Assembly (NCBI RefSeq): GCF_009649745.1
Contig: NZ_WJNG01000011.1
Coordinates: 162,091-226,090, forward strand
Direction of reading: 5' to 3'
DNA: 64,000 bases
DNA from: Aquibacillus halophilus
Lineage (GTDB): Bacteria; Bacillota; Bacilli; Bacillales; Amphibacillaceae
Position numbers and translations under genes: made by a program. The notes below the pieces were generated by a model. The model saw nothing but the letters and a program-made list of their open reading frames with translations, was not told where the DNA came from and ran no database searches. Shown here one piece after another: positions 9,123 to 18,108 of the stretch (within the stretch, counting starts at the first letter, position 1; every line of letters starts with the position of its first letter).

Positions 9123-9320
9123 GTACATAACCCCCAGTAAGTTTGTCGGATTTAAAATTCCAGTTTTGATTATAACCTTGAATGAACTCTTTTGTAAATC
9201 AATTGATTTATTATTTCACTTATTTTATCCTTATTTAAAAATTTTAATTAAGTTTATAGCTTTTTGAAAAAAATCACTCTTTTCCAACGGATTTTAAAAA
9301 ATAATAAATTACGATTAAAT

Positions 9321-9351
9321 AAACAGCTTAGCGAATTCTGCTAAGCTGTTT
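9321..9351 (-). terminator. Terminator of the large membrane-protein gene
   Basis: AAACAGCTTAGC (9321-9332) pairs perfectly with GCTAAGCTGTTT (9340-9351); on the minus strand the stem is followed by an AT-rich tract. It lies 57 bases after the stop at 9408. Confidence 0.75.
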
Positions 9352-9407
9352 CAGTTGTTAGATGATAAAACATAAAGTTTAACAATAATATTATCCTGGA
9401 TAAACAA

Positions 9408-12400
9408 CTATTCCCATTCCTTTAAAGATGAAAAAAAACGTTTGATTTTTTCAGTTAGCCTGCCTGCCTTATCTTTATCCGGACGCTGTTTTCTCCATTC
9501 ATGATAGCTTGCAATTCCTATCAGTGTAGAACCTGCGATTAACAAGTAAGCCCACCATGGCATATTACCCCAATATGGTTTCGTTTGGTACATTACATTA
9601 AATAATAAAACACCAATACCTACAAAAAAGTAGATTTTTATCCTATATTGCATGCCGATAATGATAGATAGAAGGGCTAAACTTCCCATTAAAACAGCAT
9701 CCCATACTGTATTACTTTCAATAGCATCTACTATTAAATAGGCTGTAACTAAAAGTAGAACAATTAACTCTACATACTTCATAATCTTGCTATAGTTATT
9801 CCAAGTTCGTAAGCTCAAGAAGATGGTGACGGATAATATAGGTAAAACTGTCAATTCCGCTCTGATAAGATTAGGAATCCATGAATAGAATTCAGATAAC
9901 ACTAAGAAATAAGCCGGAATAATACTAATAGCGCCTAACGTTTTGAAAGTCAGTTTAGGCATTAAATTATTTAGTCGGTTATCCTGAGAAAAGAACCAGA
10001 TGCTTATAAGTAATATCGGCGCGATTTCAATCCAGACAGTGTTCTGCTCAGTCACGAATGAAATTGAATAAAATAAATAAAAGAGTGCTATGATCGAATA
10101 CCAATCTACATAGCTATTATTTTTTTCCAGATAATACAATTTTTCATATAAGTAACGCCCGACAATAAGCAAGATTAAAAAACTAGCCATACAAATGAAG
10201 TAAATCACTATTGAATCAAACATATGACGTTGCTGCTCCCAGACTAGTAGTGTCAGAGCTAAGGGTATAACCGAAAAGACGGAGAGTTTCCGCTTGTGTA
10301 AAAACAATAAGTTAAATAAAACATATCCAAATATAGGTATCAATTCGATTGGTGAAAACATGTACCTTTCCGTTACAACTGTAAACAACCCCACCAGTGA
10401 AAATGGAATTATATACCACCCAATTCGATCACGCCAATTTTTTTGCTTAATAACTAGCCAACCAATTGCCATTAGAACACTAGATATTAACCATATATAT
10501 GGTGAAGGCATCTGTACAAATAGATTATAATAACCTATGTTCGTTGCCAGCAAAATCGGAATTAGAGTCATTGCTGCATATAGGAAAACTTTAATTTGCC
10601 ATTCGTTCGACCTAATAATTGTACTGTACAAATATATTGAAAATGGTACAAATAAAACCAATGGATTTATGTTTCCGCTTAAAACACTATCTAGTATAAC
10701 CACCAAAATTAGTAGGAATAAAGTTACTTGAGCAAACCAGAAGAAATATGGTTTTAGCTGTTGAACTTTTTTCCCTGCAAAATATTCAATTAATAAAAGA
10801 ATGACCGGACCAAACATTAGGTAAACAATACTTTGTTCATATGAATCAAGCGGTAATGGGCTTAATAATGAGCCATAAAACGCGAATGATGTTAATGCAA
10901 CCAATAACCAGAAGATCGTTAGTTTAGTCCTGTGAACAAACCACACAAACACTCCAATTCCAATTAATAATAATAATGGTCTAACAAAATACTCATCAAT
11001 TTCAATATAGTCAAGTAATTGCAAAAGACTAAATAAATAGGCAAATTGTCCGGTATAGAAGGTAGATCTAGATAAACCACTCTCACTATATCGCCCCCAC
11101 CCAATACTAATCCCAAATAGCAACATACCTGCTACGGCATAATGAAATGGAATATTGAAATTATTTTCATATTCAACCGAAACACTTATAAATTTTGGAT
11201 AAAGAACTAAAAAACCTAAGAGTATGCTCACTGAATGCCCCCATTCAGCAATGATCCTCTCCTGAACTCCTTGAGTTTTTTTGATCACGATAAAGCTAAG
11301 CACTGCAAGCACTAGGAAGAAACATGCCACTTTAATATATTCCATCGCTAGGGCACTATAAGCGATACACCCTATCATTAGAGTTATTGATAGATAATAG
11401 CTACTCCTTTGAATTGGAAGTATAAATTTATGCTTGTTATATATCCCTATCGCAAGGAACAACCCGACACCAAACAAGAACATAAACAAATCGGGGTGGT
11501 TAATACCAATCCAACTATTTATATTTTCCCAAAGTTGAAATCCCGCAACAATAATAAAGACAGGTGATAGATATTTGAATATCTTGTAGTTTGTTAAATA
11601 AGCCAAATAACAATAATTCAATGCTATAACAATATAAGCCACTAACAACACTAGGCTATTTTCATCAGCCTTTAAAACTATGCCCTGATAACTCACATAG
11701 ACAAATACAAAAAATGAAATGATTCCGCTTGTAAAACGGAACATTCTCTCTAGGTAACTATTATTTTTTGTGATGAAGGAGAAACTTATATAGACTATGC
11801 CTACTAATGAATAGATTATAAATTCAACGTTTGCCAAAAAGGTATGCTCTACAAGCTGATAAACTCCGTAAGCAAATAGCGCAGTAAATACAAATTGGTA
11901 TTCCTTTGTTCTGTAAACATAAACCATTGAAATATAGATAGCTGCAGTTAACAAAAGGTTAAAACTATAGAAAACTGCCTGTTCGTAAATAAATAACATC
12001 AATAATGTAGAAATTACTAAGTTTAACTGTGAATATGCTGGGAGTTCCTTTATGAATATAGCAATTCTTTGATTTACATTGATACGATGATAAACGTATA
12101 ACAATGCAGCATTGAACAGCATAATCAAAAGATAAAATCCATCTAAGGATACTCCTGTAGAAGCAATTAGGAAAGCCACAGTTAATGTTAAAAATATGTA
12201 GGAAATCCAAACAAATAGGCGGCTCCTATGTTTCATTGCATTTCTCATATAAAGCGGAAGGGGAATTAAAGCTCCGATAAGACCTAAGAAATATCTCCCT
12301 TCACCTGTCAATGAAAGATAGGTGCCTATTAGCTCAAAGAATCCAATTGCTACTACAACAATAGGAATGAGCAAACTGCCAAGTGTTAAAAAAGCAAAGG

Positions 12401-12857
12401 CTGTTTTTTCAATCTTTAAGAGCTTACTAGAAACTCCGCTTAATAGTAAAAAGAAAATAGCAATAAATGAAATGGAAAATACTCTTAATCCGGGCCCCAT
12501 CTGTTCCCAATTACTAGTCGCAACTACTAAGCCACTAATAAGCAATAATACAACACCTAGTATAAGCGACCAACTGATGTTCCGCTCCCGAACTTGTTCT
12601 TTGGTTAATTTCTTTTTCGGCTTCTCTTGTTTTTTTGGTTGTTGCTTCTCCTTTATTTCTCCATTAGGTTCAGCTTCGATCTTTTCAGCCAGTATGTATC
12701 CTTCTTGATTTGCTTCCCTTTGTCTTTTTATCGCCATTTTATTATAAGAACTGATAAGGAATTGGTAGTCTTTATCATTTATAAAATTATATTTTTTAAG
12801 ATCTGCTAGCTCGTTTCTGACTATGTCTTCTCGTTCTTCTTGAGGTAATTTTTCCAT
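9408..12857 (-). CDS. Very large polytopic membrane protein, DUF2157-like
   Basis: A 1149-residue protein. Residues 1-90 are soluble and highly charged, with a Lys/Glu/Gln-rich linker at about 65-90. From about residue 95 to 1120 it is almost continuous hydrophobic sequence, roughly 30 membrane helices. The first helices (WSLILGVVLLLISGLVVA, then SNWEQMGPGLRVF and LLSGVSSKLLKIEKTAFAF) resemble the DUF2157 membrane domain. The last 30 residues are basic and cytoplasmic. No catalytic motif is recognised. It stands alone, between a terminator and a non-coding repeat. Function is unknown; a transporter or envelope-assembly role is only a guess. Confidence 0.8.
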   Translation of the reverse strand: MEKLPQEEREDIVRNELADLKKYNFINDKDYQFLISSYNKMAIKRQREANQEGYILAEKIEAEPNGEIKEKQQPKKQEKPKKKLTKEQVRERNISWSLILGVVLLLISGLVVATSNWEQMGPGLRVFSISFIAIFFLLLSGVSSKLLKIEKTAFAFLTLGSLLIPIVVVAIGFFELIGTYLSLTGEGRYFLGLIGALIPLPLYMRNAMKHRSRLFVWISYIFLTLTVAFLIASTGVSLDGFYLLIMLFNAALLYVYHRINVNQRIAIFIKELPAYSQLNLVISTLLMLFIYEQAVFYSFNLLLTAAIYISMVYVYRTKEYQFVFTALFAYGVYQLVEHTFLANVEFIIYSLVGIVYISFSFITKNNSYLERMFRFTSGIISFFVFVYVSYQGIVLKADENSLVLLVAYIVIALNYCYLAYLTNYKIFKYLSPVFIIVAGFQLWENINSWIGINHPDLFMFLFGVGLFLAIGIYNKHKFILPIQRSSYYLSITLMIGCIAYSALAMEYIKVACFFLVLAVLSFIVIKKTQGVQERIIAEWGHSVSILLGFLVLYPKFISVSVEYENNFNIPFHYAVAGMLLFGISIGWGRYSESGLSRSTFYTGQFAYLFSLLQLLDYIEIDEYFVRPLLLLIGIGVFVWFVHRTKLTIFWLLVALTSFAFYGSLLSPLPLDSYEQSIVYLMFGPVILLLIEYFAGKKVQQLKPYFFWFAQVTLFLLILVVILDSVLSGNINPLVLFVPFSIYLYSTIIRSNEWQIKVFLYAAMTLIPILLATNIGYYNLFVQMPSPYIWLISSVLMAIGWLVIKQKNWRDRIGWYIIPFSLVGLFTVVTERYMFSPIELIPIFGYVLFNLLFLHKRKLSVFSVIPLALTLLVWEQQRHMFDSIVIYFICMASFLILLIVGRYLYEKLYYLEKNNSYVDWYSIIALFYLFYSISFVTEQNTVWIEIAPILLISIWFFSQDNRLNNLMPKLTFKTLGAISIIPAYFLVLSEFYSWIPNLIRAELTVLPILSVTIFLSLRTWNNYSKIMKYVELIVLLLVTAYLIVDAIESNTVWDAVLMGSLALLSIIIGMQYRIKIYFFVGIGVLLFNVMYQTKPYWGNMPWWAYLLIAGSTLIGIASYHEWRKQRPDKDKAGRLTEKIKRFFSSLKEWE

Positions 12858-12997
12858 CCATCTTCCCCCTAAAATAAACCTTTACTCACTTACTTATAGT
12901 TAGACAGTCTAGTTAGAATTACCTTCTTTTTTACAAGTAAATATTATACGTAGTTGGTCTTCTTTATTAAGCCTTTCTGATAATTCCTATTTAAATA
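12858..12997. other. Upstream region of the large membrane-protein gene
   Basis: About 140 bases between the start codon of the large membrane-protein gene and the edge of the dispersed repeat. The gene's ribosome binding site (GGGGGAAG on the minus strand) is at its left end. No other feature is recognised. Confidence 0.4.
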
Positions 12998-13666
12998 TAG
13001 GCTGTTTTCTAAAAGATTGTTGTTATTTTCGAATAGTCCATAGACTCCGACGTAACCATCTGACTTCCTTACGGTCTTTATGGGAATAATGCTATTTCGC
13101 CGCTGCGGAAAAACACTCCCTTTCCATGGGGAACGCCTCAGCCTCCTCGCTCGTAAAGAACACTCACTGCGGGGTCTTCAGACTGTTCCTTTCCCATAGG
13201 AGTGTCGTATTTTTCCTCCGCTTTGAGTAGCTCACTGTTCAAGGGTGGATCCTTGAGACAATAAATTCATGGGTTTTTTCTTAATAAAAAAACACTACTA
13301 CTAGCGTAGGCGGAATCCATGGACATCTCGAAAATACCTGGGTTACTCGTCGCATGAGAACTTTGTTCCTTTTCACTCTAGAGTCGATTGTCTACACCAC
13401 AATCAACCATTATAAGTATTTAGCTCTGGCTGGTTTAATGTAGTAGTTATCAAACACAACACTATACTAACGCAGGAAGTACACGGAGACTCCTGCGGGA
13501 GGGAATGGCATAGGTGAGACCCCACAGTGCGTAGCACGAGGAGGCTCAACAGCCACCCGCGGAAAGCGTAGTGTATTTCCGTAGTGGTGAAGAGCGTGGT
13601 ATGTTACGACGCTTTTTATATCAAGTACGAAGATTAAAAAGCAACAAAACTTACGAAAAGAGCCTA
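12998..13666. repeat. Dispersed non-coding repeat with inverted ends, copy 1
   Basis: A roughly 670-base block bounded by imperfect inverted repeats: TAGGCTGTTTTC and nearby TTGTTG at the left, CAACAA and GAAAAGAGCCTA at the right. Inside, 13036-13235 is a reverse-oriented and 13470-13620 a forward-oriented version of the same GC-richer motif (ACTCC..GGGA, GACCCC.CAGTG, CGAGGAGGCT, CCGC.GCGG). The left half matches 39704-39900 at high identity (for example TCTGACTTCCTTACGGTC is shared exactly). No reading frame, transposase or tRNA-like fold is present. Similar motifs are familiar from many Bacillaceae genomes as dispersed repeats of unknown role. It occupies almost all of the gap 12858-13729. 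Confidence 0.75.
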
Positions 13667-13673
13667 AATAAAA

Positions 13674-13718
13674 ATAGATGACCCAATGATTGTATATTCA
13701 TCAATTGAGTCATCTATT
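13674..13718 (-). terminator. Terminator of the tryptophan/tyrosine-type ABC operon
   Basis: ATAGATGAC and CAAT (from 13674) pair with ATTG and GTCATCTAT (to 13718), with small mismatches, a few bases beyond the ATPase stop at 13730. Confidence 0.7.
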
Positions 13719-13729
13719 TATCCTTCTGA

Positions 13730-14524
13730 TTATCCTAAAACAGCACGATCATTTACTAATTGTTCTCCTCGAATTCGTTGAAATTCTTGTAATAGCTTTT
13801 CTATTGTGAGATCTTGCTTTTCTTCACCTGAAACGTCAAGAATAATTTGTCCTTTATCCATCATAATCAAGCGATTGCCTAAATCCAATGCTTGCTGCAT
13901 ATTGTGTGTAACCATTAAGGTAGTTAAGTGGAATTTCTCTACCACGTCACCGGTTAGCTTGGTGATCAGTTCCGCACGAGAAGGGTCTAATGCCGCCGTA
14001 TGTTCATCAAGTAACAAGATGTTTGGTTCAGTAAAGGTCGCCATTAATAATGATAACGCTTGTCGTTCCCCACCAGATAGCATGCCCACTTTAGCATTCA
14101 AACGATCTTCAAGTCCTAAATGAAGCGTGTTTAAGTACTCACGAAATAACTCTCTCCGCTTCTTTGTAACCCCTATACGAAATCTGCGCTTCTTGTTTCT
14201 CGCATAAGCCATCGCTAAGTTTTCTTCAATGGTCATCGAAGGAGCAGTTCCAGCCATTGGATCCTGGAACACCCTTCCTATATAATTTGATCGTTTAAAT
14301 TCAGGTAGAGGGGTAACATCTTTATTATTTATTTTTACAGTTCCGATGTCGGGCTTCAAGCTACCGGAAACAACATTCATCAGTGTCGATTTCCCAGCAC
14401 CATTACTACCAATCACAGTAACAAATTCGCCTTGTTCAAGAGTTAAATTAATATCCTGCAACGCCTTTTTTTCGTCAGGTGTATCTTCATTAAAAGTTAC
14501 TGATATATCACTCAAATATAACAA
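13730..14524 (-). CDS. ABC importer ATPase, TrpX-associated type
   Basis: ATPase of an importer of the kind encoded with PF04392 binding proteins. Walker A is GSNGAGKS (39-46), the signature LSGGERQALSLLMA is unusual for the family at large but typical of this group, and Walker B is NILLLDEHTAALDP with DEH where most ATPases have DEP. Length is 264. The start is TTG 14524, eight bases after AAAGGGGG, only 3 bases beyond the permease stop. Last gene of the three-gene operon. The partner proteins suggest aromatic amino acid uptake; this is an inference from family context. Confidence 0.85.
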   Translation of the reverse strand: MLYLSDISVTFNEDTPDEKKALQDINLTLEQGEFVTVIGSNGAGKSTLMNVVSGSLKPDIGTVKINNKDVTPLPEFKRSNYIGRVFQDPMAGTAPSMTIEENLAMAYARNKKRRFRIGVTKKRRELFREYLNTLHLGLEDRLNAKVGMLSGGERQALSLLMATFTEPNILLLDEHTAALDPSRAELITKLTGDVVEKFHLTTLMVTHNMQQALDLGNRLIMMDKGQIILDVSGEEKQDLTIEKLLQEFQRIRGEQLVNDRAVLG

Positions 14525-14527
14525 TTG

Positions 14528-15514
14528 TTACGCCCCCTTTGCCTTGTTGTTTAAATCGATTCGTTTCCGTTGGCGTCGTTTTTGTTCTCTTACTGTTGCA
14601 ATAACTTTAGGAGTAACTAAAGCTGCAACAACTAGAATTGCTGAGATCAACTTCATATCTCCCGTTTCAAGGAAATCCACCTTAAGCGCCGCCGTGACCA
14701 CCATACGATAGACAATCGCCCCAAGTATAACTGCAAGTGTTGTTCTTACAATGGTTTTCTTTCCGAACAACGCTTCACCGATAATAACGGAGGCAAGTCC
14801 AATAACAATCATTCCGATTCCAGATTTTAAATCTACAAAACCATCATTTTGAGCAATTAAGGCACCTGATAATGCTACCAATCCATTTGAAAAACCTAAC
14901 CCAACAATTTTTAAGGTATCGGTATTTGCTGACAAACTACGAATCATCTTCTCATTATCACCAGTAGCTCGAAGTGCCAAGCCAATCTCTGTTTTTAAAT
15001 AATAGTCCGTTATTAATTTTACGATCACTGTAATAATAATCATCACAAAGATAACAATCCATGTACCTGGTACTACTTCTACTCCGATGGAGGTAAGTAA
15101 ACCGTTTAAAAATTGATCAATTCCTGTCTTTTCCCATGCCGTCTCTAGAAAATTAAACACAGTTGGTTCATTTAACAGTGGTATATTGGGACTCCCACCC
15201 ATTATTCTTAAATTGATTGAATATAAGGCGGTCATCATTAAAATACCTGATAATAATGGATTTATTTTCCCTTTTGTATTTAATATCCCTGTAATGTTTC
15301 CAGCCACGAAACCAGCCACTGCTGCTAGTACCGTTGCAATAATAGGTGAAACACCATTGACAATACACATTGCAGCAACTGCAGCACCAGTTACAAAACT
15401 TCCATCAACAGTTAAATCAGGAAAATCTAAAACCCGAAAAGATAAATAAACACCAAGTGCCATGATTGCAAAAATTATACCTGATTCAACGGCTCCGAAC
15501 ATTGAAAAAAACAT
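14528..15514 (-). CDS. ABC importer permease, TrpX-associated type
   Basis: A membrane subunit of 328 residues of the branched-chain/ribose permease superfamily, with about 8-9 membrane helices. FRVLDFPDLTVDGSFVTGAA near residues 27-46 and ATGDNEKMIRSLSANTDTLK (about 183-202) are typical of permeases that partner PF04392 binding proteins. The C-terminus is basic (KRRQRKRIDL). It lies 103 bases downstream of the binding-protein gene, with a hairpin in between, and 3 bases from the ATPase gene. Confidence 0.85.
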   Translation of the reverse strand: MFFSMFGAVESGIIFAIMALGVYLSFRVLDFPDLTVDGSFVTGAAVAAMCIVNGVSPIIATVLAAVAGFVAGNITGILNTKGKINPLLSGILMMTALYSINLRIMGGSPNIPLLNEPTVFNFLETAWEKTGIDQFLNGLLTSIGVEVVPGTWIVIFVMIIITVIVKLITDYYLKTEIGLALRATGDNEKMIRSLSANTDTLKIVGLGFSNGLVALSGALIAQNDGFVDLKSGIGMIVIGLASVIIGEALFGKKTIVRTTLAVILGAIVYRMVVTAALKVDFLETGDMKLISAILVVAALVTPKVIATVREQKRRQRKRIDLNNKAKGA

Positions 15515-15544
15515 GCTGTATCTCTCCCTTGTCGCTTAAAAAGA

Positions 15545-15581
15545 AAACCGACATTAAACCTTAACGGGATAATGTCGGTTT
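15545..15581 (-). terminator. Hairpin between binding-protein and permease genes (attenuator-like)
   Basis: AAACCGACATTA (15545-15556) pairs with TAATGTCGGTTT (15570-15581). It lies inside the operon, 36 bases after the binding-protein stop. It would let the binding protein be made in excess over the permease and ATPase, by partial termination or by protecting the upstream message. Confidence 0.65.
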
Positions 15582-15617
15582 AGTTTTACTATTAGTAAAA
15601 TTTAAAGTTAAACAGTC

Positions 15618-16685
15618 TTACTCTTCTGCTGTTTCTAGGAATTGAGCTTTTTCATCCCACTCAGCATTCCATTCAATCCCCTGCTCTTCTGCAGCACCTT
15701 TATTAATAAACAGCTGCATTTCAGGTGGAACCTCCACCGGAATATCCGATGTTGCTTTTTGACCTGTTAATACTTCAACTGCCATTTCACCAGCACGGTA
15801 ACCTATCGTATGGTAATCAATTCCAAAGGTTGCAAATCCACCTTTTTCTACAGAGTTCGGTTCACCAACAATTAGAGGTATATCTTGTTCATTCGCAACA
15901 CCGATAACTGCTTCTAAAGCATCTACAACAGTGTTATCTGTAATAACATAAATAACATCTGCCTCACCAACTAATGTTGTCGTAGCTGTCTGTACATCGG
16001 CTGAAGTAGCGACAGTACGCTCGACTGTACTTAAACTAGTTCCTTCAATAGCAGCGTTTACTGCATCAATCTGAGCTACTGAATTTGCCTCACCAGAATT
16101 GTAAATAAGTCCAACTTTTGCTCCTTCAAAGTAAGTATCAATAAAATTCACTGTGTTTACTATTGAATCTGGGTGAAGGTCAAGTACACCAGTGATATTC
16201 TCACCTGGTTGATCCATCGCTTCCACTAATCCACCTGCAACAGCATCTGTTACAGAAGTAAAGATAATAGGAATATCACTAGTTGCTGATAAAGCACTTT
16301 GTGCACTTGGAGTGGAATTAGCGAAAATCAAATCCACATTATCTGCTACAAAGTTATTAGCGATAGTTTTACCATTATTCACATCATTTTGAGCACTTTG
16401 AAAATCATACTCTACCTCTAAGCCTGCATCTGCGATTGCATCTTTAAAACCTTGGTAGGCAGCATCAAGAGAAGGATGCTCAACAATTTGTGTAGCACCA
16501 ATTGTGTAAGTCTCTGTTTCCGCCTCATCTGATCCCTCACTTTGCTCTTCCTGGTCTGTCTCCTCTTCAGATTCTGCTGGAGAATCTGACCCTGAAGAAT
16601 TGGTTTCTTCACCTGCTCCACATGCCGCTAAAATTAACATACTTATAATTGCTAAACCCAAAAAATAGAGCCACTTGTTCTTCAT
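15618..16685 (-). CDS. ABC substrate-binding lipoprotein (PF04392, tryptophan/tyrosine type)
   Basis: An extracellular binding protein of 355 residues. It has a signal peptide with lipobox LILAAC, a Ser/Glu/Asp-rich acidic linker to about residue 58, then a PF04392 (ABC_sub_bind) domain: TYTIGATQIVEHPSLDAAYQ, SAQNDVNNGKTIANNFV, ANSTPSAQSAL, GLIYNSGEANS and ITDNTVVDALEAV. Members of this family studied in streptococci bind tryptophan or tyrosine. The start is ATG 16685 after GGGGGAG. First gene of the operon. No T-box leader is visible in the 233 bases upstream. Confidence 0.85.
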   Translation of the reverse strand: MKNKWLYFLGLAIISMLILAACGAGEETNSSGSDSPAESEEETDQEEQSEGSDEAETETYTIGATQIVEHPSLDAAYQGFKDAIADAGLEVEYDFQSAQNDVNNGKTIANNFVADNVDLIFANSTPSAQSALSATSDIPIIFTSVTDAVAGGLVEAMDQPGENITGVLDLHPDSIVNTVNFIDTYFEGAKVGLIYNSGEANSVAQIDAVNAAIEGTSLSTVERTVATSADVQTATTTLVGEADVIYVITDNTVVDALEAVIGVANEQDIPLIVGEPNSVEKGGFATFGIDYHTIGYRAGEMAVEVLTGQKATSDIPVEVPPEMQLFINKGAAEEQGIEWNAEWDEKAQFLETAEE

Positions 16686-16918
16686 TAGTCATTCTCCCCC
16701 TATAATCTATATCTTTTAAATATTCTAAAGATTTGAAGAACATTATATCACATAATTACTTAACCATGTACATCTTTATACAATAAATTTCTGATATTAT
16801 TTTATAGTAAAAGTGTATAAAATTTCTTAACTTGTTTAGAACTTCCATTTATAGCAAACTATAGAAGCACAGACTTCTTCTTATGTAATCCAATCCATAT
16901 CAACGAGGAGTATTAAAT

Positions 16919-18034
16919 ATGCAAAATTTCATTGTTATTGGCGCGGGAATACTCGGTTCTTCAACCGCCTATCATTTAGCTAAGGCCGGGGCAAACGTCA
17001 CAATGATTGATCAAAAAGGACCGGGGCAAGCAACAGATGCGGCAGCTGGTATCGTTTGTCCGTGGTTATCTCAACGCAGAAATCAAGCATGGTACCAGTT
17101 AGCAAAAAATGGAGCCCGCTACTATCCAAGCTTAGTCAACTCACTTGAAAAGGACGGGGAAGCTGATACTGGATATGCGCGTGTCGGAGCAATAAGTATT
17201 CATCAAGAAAAGAAAAAGTTAGAAGCAATGATTGAAAGAGCAATACAAAGGCGTGAAGATGCACCAGAAATAGGAGATATTAAACTTCTAAATGCGAACC
17301 AGACGAAATCATTATTTCCTCCTTTGGCGGAAGGCTATGGGGCGGTACACGTTAGTGGTGCTGCTCGTGTGGATGGACGTTTATTACGTGACTCCTTACA
17401 ACGAAGTGCCATAAAACATGGAGCAAATTTTATTGAAGGCACCGCTAAAATTAAGCTAACCAACAACAAAGCAACAGGAGTTTTAATAAATGGTGATGAA
17501 CTAGCTGCAGATACAGTTATCGTTACTGCAGGAGTTTGGGCAAAAGATTTACTGAAGCCTTTGGGTGTGTCATTTTTAGTTGAATCACAAAAGGCCCAAA
17601 TTGTGCATCTAAAGCTTCCTGAACAAGATACAAGCGAATGGCCTGTCGTAATGCCTCCGAATGATCAGTATCTGTTGGCCTTTGGTGATAGTAGAGTAGT
17701 TATTGGTGCTACTCACGAAAACAATGTCGGACTAGATTATCGCGTTACTCCTGGTGGATTAAAGGAAATATTCGGAAAAGCCTTACATGTTGCTCCTGGA
17801 CTTTCAACTAGCACTTTCATTGAGGCAAGAGTTGGATTTCGGCCATCTACTCCAGGATTTCTCCCGGTTATAGGATCACTTCCAACCCATGAAGGGGTTT
17901 TAATAGCAAATGGTTTAGGTTCTTCAGGTTTAACTACAGGCCCTTATCTAGGGTCTGAGCTAGCAAAAATAGCTCAGGGGATACCTACGGAAATAAACGT
18001 AGACCTTTATCCAGTAAGCGGGGCATTAGGATAA
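16919..18034 (+). CDS. FAD-dependent oxidoreductase of the DAO family (DadA/glycine oxidase-like)
   Basis: A soluble flavoprotein of 371 residues that would oxidise an amine or D-amino acid. The N-terminal FAD-binding motif is IGAGILGSSTAYHLAKAG (residues 7-24), followed by the acidic end of strand 2 (TMIDQ). The DAO fold continues with GIVCPW, VHVSGAARVDGRLL, a second nucleotide-contact strand at VIVTAGVWAKDL and the C-terminal PSTPGFLPVIGSLP and GLGSSGLTTGP. The start is ATG 16919, with CGAGGAG ten bases upstream. It is divergent from the neighbouring ABC operon and monocistronic, ending at a strong terminator. The substrate cannot be read from the sequence. Confidence 0.85.
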   Translation: MQNFIVIGAGILGSSTAYHLAKAGANVTMIDQKGPGQATDAAAGIVCPWLSQRRNQAWYQLAKNGARYYPSLVNSLEKDGEADTGYARVGAISIHQEKKKLEAMIERAIQRREDAPEIGDIKLLNANQTKSLFPPLAEGYGAVHVSGAARVDGRLLRDSLQRSAIKHGANFIEGTAKIKLTNNKATGVLINGDELAADTVIVTAGVWAKDLLKPLGVSFLVESQKAQIVHLKLPEQDTSEWPVVMPPNDQYLLAFGDSRVVIGATHENNVGLDYRVTPGGLKEIFGKALHVAPGLSTSTFIEARVGFRPSTPGFLPVIGSLPTHEGVLIANGLGSSGLTTGPYLGSELAKIAQGIPTEINVDLYPVSGALG

Positions 18035-18056
18035 TTGTATTTTTATACATTTACAG

Positions 18057-18101
18057 AAAAATCCCTCGAAGGAAATAAGCACTTTCCATCGAGGGATTTT
18101 T
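18057..18101. terminator. Bidirectional terminator between the oxidase gene and ilvD
   Basis: AAAAATCCCTCGA (18057-18069) pairs with TCGAGGGATTTTT (18089-18101), continued inward by GGAAA/TTTCC after one mismatch. It has A- and T-tracts on both sides and serves two convergent genes. Confidence 0.92.
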
Positions 18102-18108
18102 AACATTA

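Noticed and set aside
16686..16918. T-box leader before the tryptophan/tyrosine-type importer
   Set aside because: Only 233 bases lie between the divergent genes, and no T-box core, specifier loop or terminator is visible.
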